64,000 nt of DNA from Synanceia verrucosa. Taxonomy: Eukaryota; Chordata; Actinopteri; Perciformes; Synanceiidae. The stretch spans positions 6,720,001-6,784,000 of the forward strand of contig CM056561.1 in assembly GCA_029721515.1 (NCBI GenBank), written 5' to 3'. Below are positions 39,001 to 47,964 of the stretch, one piece after another. Every line of letters starts with the position of its first letter. Position 1 is the first letter of the stretch. A program made the position numbers and the translations under genes. A model generated the notes under the pieces. The model did no database searches and was not told the DNA's origin. It saw only the letters and a list, made by a program, of their open reading frames with translations.

Positions 39001-40490
39001 CTGTAGTATTAAGGTCTGGATTCTTTTTTCTTTTTATTTGTTCCTCCAAAATAAACCTCAACACAAAAATTAGAAGTCCATCTCAAACCAGTACTGACAC
39101 CAGTACATAAGATAGTGCTAGTTCTGCTGCTTCACCTCCATCAAACAGCATCTTTCACTCTCTGATATTCTATTGTTTTTAAGTAATATTTTATATTGTA
39201 TCTAAGATTTGCATGTCTGTGTGTAGTGAACGTATGTGCTTTGTGCTTTCCTATAGTCATGCTGCAACTTTAATGAAAAATCAGGCACCCTTTCAGTTCC
39301 CCTTACACACACGCTGATGGGCTGTAACATCATGGTCACGACTCTGCAAACTGCAGGAAGGTACAGTACATCTAGACTTTTCTTCAGTTTTTTTTTTCCA
39401 CTAAACTGCATATTTTTTATGACCATTTCTACAGGTCACATCCACATTACAAATAGTTAAAATCCATTTTATTCATCTAATCACATTTCATTTGCAATTA
39501 AAAATATATTTTTCTTCCTTTGTTATTTAATACATCATGTAATATTTATTCAAAATTGTCACATGGGTGAGAAATGAACTGTCTTCAATGCAAGAAAGTT
39601 ACTTGTGTCAACGCCATTGGTCACAACAGTTTATTTATGGATTTTAATATTAAGGTTTTCTCCCTCATCAGACTAGTGGCAGCAGGGATTCCTAAAAATC
39701 ACTACAGTTATCTATTTGTGGATGAAGCAGGCTATGCCACGGAAACAGAGTCTCTCATCCCTATAGCAGGTGACGAGCAAACAGTGTGTTGGAACATATT
39801 GTATTTTATATTCTGCAAAATGTTTGCCTTTAATGTTTCTATTTTTGCTCAAAAGGTTTACTGAATCCAGAGAAATGCCAGATAGTGCTGGCTGGAGACC
39901 CTAAACAGCTGGGCCCTGTCATCACATGCAGATTGGCAGAAAAACATGGCATGGGTGAGCACTATGTATACCTTTTATAACATGTAGGCCAAGTGTGTGA
40001 TGTATCGAGAATTTATATAATGTAAAATCAGAAACTAATAAGCCACTTAAGTGCTATGTGAGAGCTGTTTATTATTGCCTGTACCTAAGGAAGACATTTA
40101 CTCTGCAGGTGTGTCTATGATGGAGCGTCTGATGACCAACTTTGACCTTTATAAGTCTCATGAGATACACGGGTTCAACAGCCACTTTGTGACCAAACTA
40201 CTGAGGAACTACAGGTGCGGTAGTGGTGATTCTAAGATTTTTTGATTTATTATCTTGCAGTATTCCTTTGAAAGAATTTTGTCCACTTGTCTGTGATTTA
40301 TCTTAAACTTCCCTGGTTCACATTTTTTCAATGTTGTCTTGTTTTCCACAGGTCCCATCGTGCAATTCTGAAAATTCCTAATGAGCTCTTTTATGATGGA
40401 GAACTTCAGCCTTACGCTAACGAGATGACATGCGGTTCATACTCCCAGTGGAAACACCTGCCCAAGAAAGTAATGCTCAACACACACGCG

Positions 40491-40541
<51 letters not shown>

Positions 40542-42206
40542 CGTTCACTCCATCCCTATTCTCATCTCTCTCTCCTTGTCTCAGGGTTTCCCTTTGATCT
40601 TCCATGGAGTGGCCGGTAGTGGTGAACATGAAGACGACAGTCCCTCTCTTTACAATATGCTAGAGGTGGAGGTGCTGAAAGAATACTTGAAAGCCATTGT
40701 TGATCATCTTCACCAAATGGGTGTGACCACAATTGAACCAACAGAAATTGGCATTGTTGCCCCGTACAGAAAACAAGTGAGTGTTGTGGAGAAATATCAG
40801 TCAGTCAAAGGTGTGGGAAGAAGAGTGCCTTAGAAACACATTCTAGTACAGAATAGTTAGAACCTGAGTCTGACTCACACTCCTCCCTCCTCTCCTGATA
40901 GTCAGGCTTACTTATGCATCACATTACACTAGGACAAGCTCATCATGTTGTTTTTCTAGTCTGGTGCCGCTATTGTCTCGCTGACTTTAAGTCAGTGGGT
41001 GTTTTCTTTAACTGATGCTCCATGATGAAGCCATCACTGACAGACTTTCGTGACCTTGGTTGCCAGGTTAACACAGAGACAGGCATGCATCTGTTTTTCT
41101 GAAGCAACCCAAATGTCAGCTTTACATTCTGAGGAAAACAGTGTCTGCTACCCTAAGATGTAATGCTGAGCCATGACCCCAAGAACCACTAAATTTAGAA
41201 AATTTCATAACAGTGAATATGTTATTACAATCCTGGATATGGCACTGCAAGTCAGCTATACTCCCATTTCTTCCCAGACGTTGAGCACTATACAACAAAA
41301 ATAATCTGTGGCCCTAAGTACATTTTTCCCCGTTGACTGTCGCCATAAAAACTCTTAGGTAAAACCTGTGATTATCAGTTGTTGTTATGATTGTTTTTTA
41401 TGTCAACCCCTGTAATGACCAACGCTGCATCTGTTTAGTGTAATCCTATTAATGTTGTCTGATTATTTGTGTTCCAACAGGTGGTGAAAATCAAGAAAGC
41501 TCTTTCTACGGATAAAAATCTTAGAATGAAAGCCTTGGAAAACATATTGGTAAGGAGACAGAATGAATAAATACTTGTTGCAAAACACTGAGATTTCATA
41601 AGTGCATTAACAGACCTGTATTTTATATTTTCCATAGGTTGGCACAGTGGAGGAGTTTCAGGGCAAAGAGTTCAATGTGATTCTGATGTCTACGGTGCGT
41701 GGCAATCCCAAACTGGCTGAGCACAGACCCAGATTCAGTCTAGGCTTTGTGCATAGTTAGAAGGTGAGAAATTGTACACAAACACAAAATAGTTCAAGAG
41801 CAATATGAGGGTTTGTGCAAGATTGCCATAATTAATTAGATGCTCTTTTTAGAGTTTTGCGCACCTACTCACGTCCACAGTGGTAGCACCAGCAGACTCA
41901 ATAATACATGCACACTAAACTGAATCCATCTCCTCAGAGGTTCAATGTGGCAGTGACCCGAGCACGAGCCTTACTGATTGTGGTTGGAGACCCGAGAGTC
42001 TTGAAGACTGACCAAATGTGGAACCAGTAAGTCCTCATCAGTCTAATCAGTGGAGAATCAGTTGGACAAATACAAACGAAACGCCTCATACACTGACTTC
42101 TCTTTCTAGTTTCATCCATTACTGTGTCTCAGAAGGGGCTTACCGTGGAATTCCAGTCTCTGATAAGGAGGAAGATACGCAAATACCCTCAGCGAGCCTC
42201 TGGTAA
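33059..42206 (+). CDS. mov10: MOV10-like RNA helicase, copy 1 (interrupted by an in-frame TAG)
   Basis: Upf1-like superfamily 1 RNA helicase of the MOV10 family (cytoplasmic 5'-3' RNA unwinding, Argonaute-associated silencing, retroelement restriction). In-phase GT-AG coding exons: 33059-33079, 33260-33447, 34436-34529, 35254-35398, 35909-36128, 36419-36505, 36765-36921, 37040-37176, 38308-38475, 38623-38723, 38820-39013, 39257-39360, 39672-39769, 39856-39954, 40109-40214, 40352-40469, 40585-40776, 41481-41549, 41638-41763, 41938-42026, 42110-42206. Seen: Walker A GPPGTGKT (about 435-442), APSNSATD, DEAG (556-559), GDPKQLGP (585-592), LLRNYRSH, VEEFQG. Exons 2-21 match exons 3-22 of copy 2, many with identical length. 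Odd features: it begins MADGCLQDQ in place of the usual first two exons; TAG at 41758 ends the frame after 806 codons, before motif VI (RFNVAVTRARA); the last exon is short. It may be a truncated functional paralogue or a young pseudogene. Confidence 0.88.
34820..35113. mobile_element. MITE in intron 3 of mov10 copy 1
   Basis: The left part, ACTTTTAAAAAGTAATTAGT followed by a second GTTACT-rich stretch, and the right part, GACCCGTTACTGGAAAAATA ending CCCATCACTG, have the composition of the fish 'GTAAC-rich' miniature elements with CAGTG-type ends. It is strongly diverged, and the ends are approximate. Confidence 0.5.
37298..38046. mobile_element. piggyBac-like non-autonomous element in intron 8 of mov10 copy 1
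   Basis: The left end CTCATTGAGTGCCAG (37298) and right end CTTGGCACTCAAAGAG (38046) form inverted repeats. TTAA follows the right end, and a one-base variant, TCAA, precedes the left. TTAA target sites are the mark of piggyBac. No transposase frame is present, and a second palindromic element lies inside. Confidence 0.6.
37448..37504. repeat. Long hairpin nested in the piggyBac-like element
   Basis: The arm at 37448-37470 (begins CCTTTCACATGGCATGAAAA) is the reverse complement of 37482-37504 with three mismatches, and an 11-base loop, GGGTCGACGCA, separates them. CCTTTCACA-type ends followed by CG-rich sequence suggest one end of a foldback MITE extending to about 37690. Confidence 0.7.
38623..39954 (+). 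CDS. mov10: mov10 copy 1, helicase domain 1 exons (motifs I-III)
   Basis: Five exons carry the ATP-binding half of the helicase. Exon 38623-38723 ends inside Walker A (GPPGTG), and the next exon starts with its KT and then TVTLVKAIKE. The motif Ia region is ILACAPSNSATDHL. The exon at 39672 gives YLFVDEAGY (motif II) and the one at 39856 gives LAGDPKQLGP (motif III). All catalytic residues expected for ATP hydrolysis are present, so this half looks intact despite the stop further on. Confidence 0.9.
40482..40540. repeat. CA microsatellite in intron 16 of mov10 copy 1
   Basis: A CA run with a few CG interruptions at its start, within the short intron 40470-40584. Confidence 0.95.
41758..41760 (+). 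other. mov10: In-frame TAG in mov10 copy 1 exon 19
   Basis: The exon reads GGC TTT GTG CAT AGT TAG AAG before the GTGAGA donor. At the same place copy 2 reads GGC TTC GTC AAG AAT GAG AAG before its donor. A single G-to-T change of GAG would explain the stop. The frame is fixed by the preceding VEEFQG and STVRGNP coding and by the phase-0 acceptor at 41638. Confidence 0.9.
41761..42206 (+). pseudogene. mov10: 3' exons of mov10 copy 1 stranded behind the stop
   Basis: Exon 41938-42026 still encodes RFNVAVTRARALLIVVGDP (motif VI), and exon 42110-42206 encodes FIHYCVSEGAYRG and ends SASLW then TAA. Splice sites and frame are preserved, so loss of coding pressure is recent or the stop is bypassed. 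The LDPEWRSDL-type C-terminus of copy 2 is missing. A GTGAAAAGCTGGACCTGTCG stretch near 42608 could be a remnant of that last exon. Confidence 0.65.
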
Positions 42207-42273
42207 TATGCACATTCACACACACACTTTTACTTTTATGTCTGTCTTTTGTTTGAAAATTGTCTGGAAGACT

Positions 42274-42558
42274 TAAGGCCAATTCATACTCGGGAGGTCT
42301 GCGCGTAATCAAAGGGGATGTCCACAAGGTCCGTGCGCGCAAAGCTCAAATTTTACGTCCGCGCGGACTGTGCTCCACATTGGTGTCACACAAAACACTG
42401 CTTGGCATGTGTTTTTCACACCGACCCGCATCATGTGGGTGACAATGTGACACCGATCGTCTGATTCACGGCAGTTTGACAGGCAACTAGTGCGCTGTTG
42501 TACGCTCGACTATGAAAGTTCTATGAAAGACAGTCTGCCCGAGTATGAATTGGCCTTA
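42274..42558. mobile_element. MITE with 19-bp or longer terminal inverted repeats
   Basis: Begins TAAGGCCAATTCATACTCGG and ends with its reverse complement, ending GAATTGGCCTTA, around about 240 bases of CG-rich non-coding sequence. It sits right after the last exon of mov10 copy 1, in the likely 3' UTR. TAA/TTA flanks would suit a Harbinger-type or TTAA-type insertion, but the exact junction is ambiguous. Confidence 0.8.
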
Positions 42559-42675
42559 TGGGATGTTTAAATTTTCTTTGATGTACAGTACATCCCTCTG
42601 TGGCAGGTGAAAAGCTGGACCTGTCGAAGTAACCAACAGGCCGTACTCTTTTCGAGCTCCAGTATTTAACAGAAG

Positions 42676-42681
42676 AATAAA
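42676..42681 (+). terminator. Candidate polyadenylation signal, mov10 copy 1
   Basis: AATAAA about 470 bases past the last stop codon of copy 1, the first such hexamer downstream outside the MITE. Not confirmed by transcripts. Confidence 0.35.
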
Positions 42682-42894
42682 AAAAGCAGCTGAAACTGAG
42701 AACTGCGTGAAACACTGCCTATGTAAAAGCACATCATTTGTTATTTCATTTCAATTCTGCAGGCATCAACGGTGCACAAATAGTATTTGAGTGATACCTC
42801 CCCTATTACTTTATTAGATTTGTAAGTCTTTCATTTTGTACAGACTAAAGGACAAGATATATATGTGTGTGTGTGTGTGTGTGTGTATTGCCTA

Positions 42895-44035
42895 AGTTAT
42901 GGGGACTAAATCTGTTAACACACTCACATTGTGGGGACTCACTAGGGCTTGGCAATAAAACGATAGCAGTACATATTGTGATAGGCGGGTTGGTTTTAAC
43001 GTGAGTGGTTGAAGTAGCACGTCATTAAAGACGACAGACAAGCGGTTTATCCAATCACATGCAAACGAAGCAAGGTTGGTTGCATGAACAAACTCACTCG
43101 TTCCCTGGTAGTAACACTACAGCGATTCGCTGTCAGTGAACACGTGACAGTTTCAGTTTGGTTGCACCAGCTCATCACCTCGTGTCTGGCTCAAAACAAA
43201 ACAGAGAGCGATGAAATTGTGGACAAATAAAAAGGAAAGTTCAGCTCGCCAGTAAGTCGTGGTGTGGTGTTCACATCACGTGACTCTCTCTCTTCCCCCA
43301 TCAGAGTTTTGAGGTGTTCACACACAGGACTCTCTATTCAGCAGGCGTGTCTGACTGCTGCACTGCTGTCCAGTCAGCCGCCTCTCGTTAATTCCTGTTA
43401 ATAAATAAGCAGCTCGTTGTTTCCTAGCACAAATGATGGCTGTTTACAGTGATCACTGAAACGGCTCTGAGGCAGACCACCGTAGTCTCACAGATGTTAA
43501 AACATTTATGCACCTTTTGTTAAGCATTTCTTTAATGTTTATTTTTGCACCTTAATGTGAAGACATAATTAAGTATCCATTTTAATTTTAATTTTCATTA
43601 AGATTTAAGTGTACAGTTGAGTTTTTCATGTTTGTGATGACATTTCCCTGTTTGTACAGATTGATACCTCTGGAAGGTTAAGTTTACAGTAAAAGGGTTT
43701 AATGTAAGATTTTTCTCATGTCCTTTTTTTTTTTTTTTTAATAGGTCATGGAAAAAAAAAAATCAATAATTATCGGTATCGACTGATATGATACCCTTAT
43801 ATCGTGGTACAGTTTTTAGCCATATCGCCCAGCCCGGGACAAATGCAGGTCCCCATACTGTGAACGGTTACATTTTAGGCTGAAGATTTGGAGAACATTT
43901 AATGTTACTGTAAGGTTAGACGATGGTTAGGGTTATGGTTAGGATTACATGGGTAGTGGTTATGGTTAGGGTCAAGGGAAGTGTCTAGGAAATCAATGTA
44001 AGTCAATGTAAAGTCCCCACACTATACAAGTACAC
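42895..44035. repeat. Old GGGGAC / GTTAGGG repeat split by a later insertion
   Basis: The left part, up to about 42943 (TTATGGGGACTAAATCTG and TGTGGGGACTCA), and the right part from about 43836 (GGGACAAATGCAGGTCCCCA, then several GGTTAGGGTT-like units, ending AAGTCCCCACACTATACAAG) are halves of one known type of fish dispersed repeat. A second element of about 890 bases separates them. Confidence 0.55.
42944..43835. mobile_element. Non-autonomous hAT-like element nested in an older repeat
   Basis: The left end GGGCTTGGCAATAAAACGAT and right end ATATCGCCCAGCCC form imperfect inverted repeats of the GGGCTGGGCGATA type, and ATATCGTGG / CGATA motifs lie inside both ends. No coding frame is present. 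The target duplication could not be read because the first bases of both ends differ. Confidence 0.55.
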
Positions 44036-44051
44036 AGCTGTGTGTGTGTGC

Positions 44052-44563
44052 GCTCTGTAAGACGAGAGACGAGAAACACCGTGGGCTGTCTGGAAGTAGA
44101 CCGTAGTCTCAATAATTTCCTCCAGATCCGCAAATAGAGACAGTTGTCTGTCAATGAGAGAAGCCACACTCACACTAACTTTGCCGTTGACTGTTTGAGC
44201 ATTTTGATCATCTTCTGTCATGGCCAATATGAAGATTTCTGTTCGCTGCCAAATTGGAATCATCTTCTTTGAGTTTCCGAAGGAAAGTGATCGAAAAACC
44301 AAAACTGACAGGATTAAACTACGAGACATTTACAAAAATAAGTCCAGAGGCAGGTGAGTTGATCTACATTATGGTTACATTATTATTATTATTATTGTTA
44401 TTATTATCATCACCATCATCATCATTATTATTATAGTTTTTGTGTTTATTTCAGGAATGCAGGGACCGAAGATCCAAACTTTGGTCCAGTCCTCTATGCC
44501 CTGAAGGTCTCCCACAAAATAGGAGGAGCAGTATTGTGCGTGATCAAACTTAAAAAGAACTAG
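44052..44563 (+). pseudogene. mov10: Orphan duplicate of the mov10 5' end (5' UTR, exon 1, intron 1, part of exon 2)
   Basis: From about 44052 this runs parallel to 47469 onward, upstream of copy 2: GAGAAACACCG, TGGAAGTAGA, CTCCGCAAATA and TTGACTGTTTGAGCATTTT are shared or nearly so. Exon 1 at 44220-44353 starts MANMKISVRCQIGI, is 134 bases long like that of copy 2, and ends at a GTGAGT donor. Intron 1 is homologous too (TCTACATTATGGTTACATTA), so this is a DNA duplication, not a retrocopy. The exon 2-like part (44455 to about 44522) encodes NAGTEDPNFGPVLYALKVSHKI; homology then breaks and the frame reaches TAG at 44561, for 80 codons if spliced. It may be debris of a lost copy, or an alternative first exon whose phase-2 donor would fit copy 2 exon 2 at 47862. 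Confidence 0.75.
44381..44431. repeat. (ATT)n-rich simple repeat
   Basis: Interrupted ATT/ATC triplets in intron 1 of the orphan mov10 fragment. A homologous, shorter ATT stretch is present in copy 2 intron 1. Confidence 0.85.
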
Positions 44564-44960
44564 CTCAAAGTTCAGTTTACACGTATGAAAATGAACTAGT
44601 TCATGTTTGTAGTTCACTTTTTTTTTAAAAAAAAAATAAGTGGTTCACAATCATTTGTTAATTTTTTTTTAAAATAAATCAGACACTATGTTACTCAATA
44701 GAACCTCTTCTTAACCATTCATCACAGCTGTAAATCACTGCCAATCCAAATGTTTATGTGCCATAAACTGTCGTAAAAACGTGAAAAAAACTTTCTCTCG
44801 CGAGAGTTTTCAGATGAACGTCATCGGTGTGCCGCTTATTCTCGCTGTTCCCATTGATGCTCATTATTTGAAAACTGATCCGTTCACTGAAACCATGAAC
44901 AAGTTCAGTGAACTTCGTTCATTGAATGCCTTTATGCCACTAATGAGTTGTGCTTATTTT
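44528..44960. repeat. Dispersed repeat that truncates the mov10 fragment
   Basis: Homology with copy 2 stops just before this stretch. It contains repeated GAACTAG/GTTCA words in both orientations (AAGAACTAGCTCAAAGTTCA, GAACTAGTTCATG, CAAGTTCAGTGAACTTCGTT), as in fish non-autonomous transposons. Boundaries and family are uncertain. Confidence 0.4.
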
Positions 44961-44965
44961 TGAGT

Positions 44966-45545
44966 TGTCAAGGCCTCACAATAATGGAAGGATTCAAGCA
45001 CTGGTCCCAGGGTCTGAAAAACCAGACATATCTGTGAGAAGTAGGTCATGAAAGGAAGATATGCACACCCAGTTTACACCCTGAATGGGAGAGCAACTTT
45101 TCATCTGCAGATAACAGCAAGGTTAGGCAGACAGCAGTGCTTCAGCGACATAACTGCTACTTTCTTCAAGAATTGAACAATGCACAGTAAAACTGCAGGT
45201 GCAGGAACAACGCTGCTGATAAGATGATCGTGTTGCCAAGAGGCATGGACTGTGCCTGTGCACCAACAAGGGAACCTAAGTCTAAAACCACGGGACTTCC
45301 CCACCTAGTCTCATCCAATAATTGTGAGGGCTATGCCCATGAAATGCTGTAAAATGTATTATGCTACTCTGAGGCAAGGCTCTTTTCTGGGAAGGTTGTT
45401 ACAGAGTAACAACATCACTCACTGGGATTTTCTGAACAGATCAGAGCCCCCCATCAAGAGAATATACAGTATCTTTTCCTGCTGAATAAATTAGTAGAAC
45501 TACAAGAAGTTGTAAGTCTCTCCTTTGGATTACACAAATGTGACA
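44966..45545 (+). mobile_element. Candidate solo LTR
   Basis: A 580-base block begins TGTCAAGG and ends ATGTGACA, so its ends form the TGTCA...TGACA pair typical of LTRs. An AATAAA at about 45484 is followed by about 60 bases that would be U5. The flanking 5-mers do not match, so insertion is not proven. Confidence 0.35.
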
Positions 45546-45636
45546 GGAGACAATATGAACTTCTGAACTGGCAACACCCAGATCAGTTCGATGAAGAACA
45601 TACGGAAGTGATTTAAACTTGTATTCTCTCTACCTG

Positions 45637-45649
45637 CCAGCAGGGGGCG
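45637..45649 (+). promoter_or_regulatory. CTCF-like motif between the mov10 copies
   Basis: CCAGCAGGGGGCG fits the CTCF core CCASYAGRKGGC in full. It is oriented toward copy 2, opposite to the motif at 31999. Occupancy is unknown. Confidence 0.45.
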
Positions 45650-46049
45650 ATGCTGATAGTTTGAAAAAGTAGTGCGTTTGTCTGTGTGTATGGCAGACCA
45701 TCAAGTATCACGCTTTTCATATTAATTTAAGCCTCTCCTAGTGATTACTGTGGATCAGACTTAAACACAACTGCTGTATAAATGTATGAACATTTATACA
45801 TTTATGTAATGTTACTGCGGCGTGTCATTCCCAAATTAAACCAATACGCCGTGGCAGGCTAAAGCAATGGGGTATAAACACGCGTCACGGAGTAGAATTG
45901 CACATGCATGAAGTTTAATCACATCCAGGTTACAAGCATAAAAAACAGCACTTGTTTTAACAAGTCGTATTGCTTTCGTAATGCAACCAGTTACCTCATA
46001 CATGCAATCAGTCAGATGGAAGGTGACGGATCAGTGACGTCAACAGAAA

Positions 46050-46210
46050 GGCCCAATCCCAAACCGTCCCCTACACACTCTCCCTACACACTAGCCCTCC
46101 GTTTGCGCGTCCTTGCGGAGGCTCCGCCATGTTAAGGGCCCTCCCAAACCACGTAGGGCGGAGGGTGAGTGGACCGTTGAGCCCTTAAATATCGAGTCTG
46201 CATCGATGCA
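46050..46210. repeat. CCCAATCCCAAACCGTCCCC-type repeat end
   Basis: GGCCCAATCCCAAACCGTCC and the following CCCTACACAC phrases resemble the ends of teleost DNA transposons of the 'CCCAATCCC' type. AAGGGCCCTCCCAAACCACG follows in the same stretch. No second terminus was identified, so I call it a fragment only. Confidence 0.35.
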
Positions 46211-46479
46211 CACTTACTTACAAGGGGTTCAGCAGGAAGTGCGACGGCAAAACATGGAGGAGGAAACAACATACAAATTTAAGTTCTGCATGTATCTAGT
46301 GTGTTCCTCACACCTTTATCACACTGACAGGTGCTGCCATGCACTCAAATAAACTACACCACACCCACAGTGCACTCAAGTTTGTGCGCATGCCCACTAT
46401 CACACCGAGAAGAGAAGCCACAGAAAATACAGCACAAACATAAATATTTTGAACTGTAAATGTCATGGGGTGCGCTCCG

Positions 46480-46860
46480 GTCAGTCCATCAACATTTTCT
46501 GGGCCAGATGATCTGAGAAAAATTCTAAGTCTTCTTACTCGGCTGTAACGTGGAGCTCAGGATCAAAAAGAAGGCAAAGAGTCGATCTTCCAAGGTTGAC
46601 TTGGTGTTTATTTCAGCACAGGCAAACAGACAAAACACCATCAAGTTGTCCGGAGCAACTCAAAACCTCAAGTGAAACCTTTCTCTTTTATACACTTGGT
46701 CTTGGGGTGTCCTCTCCCCGAGACCTCCTTCATTTTCCATTATCTCCCGGTACAATTATCTCATCAAATTCTATTTTAATTGTGCCTGACTAATGTTCAT
46801 TCCTTTTTTAAAAAAAAAAAAAAAACATTTGAATGCCATACTTGTCCCTCTCACAGATGC
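46480..46860 (-). mobile_element. Candidate solo LTR, minus strand
   Basis: Read on the minus strand, TATAAAAGAGAAAGG (near 46693) is followed about 80 bases later by AATAAACACC (46613 downward) and then about 130 bases of U5-like sequence. This is the promoter, R and polyadenylation arrangement of a retroviral-type LTR. Termini and target duplication were not resolved and no internal region is present. Confidence 0.4.
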
Positions 46861-47160
46861 CACAGCTGTGCCACAGCACTATACTTTTTCTTCAGTATTT
46901 CATTACATGTCTGTGCACACTGATGTACACCATGCCGGCTGACCATCCATTTTAATAGGGCTTGTTTATACTGGACATTTCTGTGTCTCTCCACAGCCCA
47001 CTATTGCATAGATCACACAGCTGTTCTTTGCCCAAACATGCCCTTTGAATAAGCATTTGCCTGGACATGTCCTCTGGCCAAGGCCCTTTGCCCCGACATG
47101 TTTTAGACCAGGAAGAGGGGCCTCATCCCTCTATCAGTGCGGATTTTTCACTCTAATGCC

Positions 47161-47189
47161 ATTATTATTATTATTATTATTATTATTAT
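47161..47189. repeat. (ATT)n microsatellite
   Basis: About nine ATT units followed by an AGT run. Confidence 0.9.
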
Positions 47190-47468
47190 CAGTAGTAGTA
47201 GTATCAGTAGTCAGCAATAAGTTAATATAATATTAATACAGTGCTGTATCACTGATGGATTACACATTTTAAATTGTCACGTATACTTTTTTTGAGGTGA
47301 CTGACTCATCCACATCAAGTGCTTTCATTTCATGGCTCTCATTCTCATATAATGTGTCTGCAGTTTCGTTTCACTCATTTCATCGTTAAGTTTCGTTTCT
47401 GCGGGCTGACTGCTTGACTGGGTGCACCTGCTTTACTTAACAGAGCTTCACAGCCTCTGTGTTGTAGC

Positions 47469-47638
47469 TCTCTAAGACGACACACTGAGAAACACCGCCC
47501 CCGTGGACTGTCCGGAAGTAGAGAACAGCAGTCTCAAGATTTTCCTCTAGCTCCGCAAATAAATACAGTTGTGTGTCGATGAGAGGACGAATAATAGACT
47601 TGACGTTGACTGTTTGAGCATTTTATCAATCTTCAGTC
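47469..47638 (+). promoter_or_regulatory. mov10: 5' UTR / promoter-proximal region of mov10 copy 2
   Basis: The block directly before the copy 2 ATG has a close duplicate 3.4 kb upstream (44052-44219). Retention of two alignable non-coding leaders with their start codons suggests they contain transcribed 5' UTR and perhaps core promoter. The start site itself is not recognisable. Confidence 0.45.
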
Positions 47639-47964
47639 ATGGTTAATATGAAGTTATCTACTCGCTGCCAAATTGGAATCGACTTCTTTGAGTTTCTGAA
47701 GGAAAGTGGTCGAGCATCCATCACTGACAGGCTTGAACTACGAGACGTTTACAACAATGAGTTCAGGAGCAGGTAAGTTGGTCTACATTATGCTTACATT
47801 GTTATTATTATTATTATAGTTTTAAAATGTTTCCGGAATTATATGTTTGTGTTTCTTTTAGAAATGCAGCCAGCAAAGACCCAAACTTCGGTTCAGTCCT
47901 CTACGCCCTGAAGGTCTCCAACAAAATAATAAAACGAGGAGACTATATTCGCTTCAAATCCACG
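47639..47964 (+). CDS. mov10: mov10 copy 2 exons 1-2 (N-terminal domain)
   Basis: Exon 1 (47639-47772) encodes MVNMKLSTRCQIGIDFFEFL through RDVYNNEFRSR, and exon 2 (47862-47964) encodes NAASKDPNFGSVLYALKVSN through DYIRFKST. These match the start of the MOV10 family and are the two exons missing from copy 1 but duplicated at 44220-44522. Confidence 0.85.

Noticed and set aside
43921..43975. GGTTAGGG words resembling telomere repeat
   Set aside because: Spacing is irregular and they lie inside a dispersed fish repeat with GGGGAC / GTCCCC ends.
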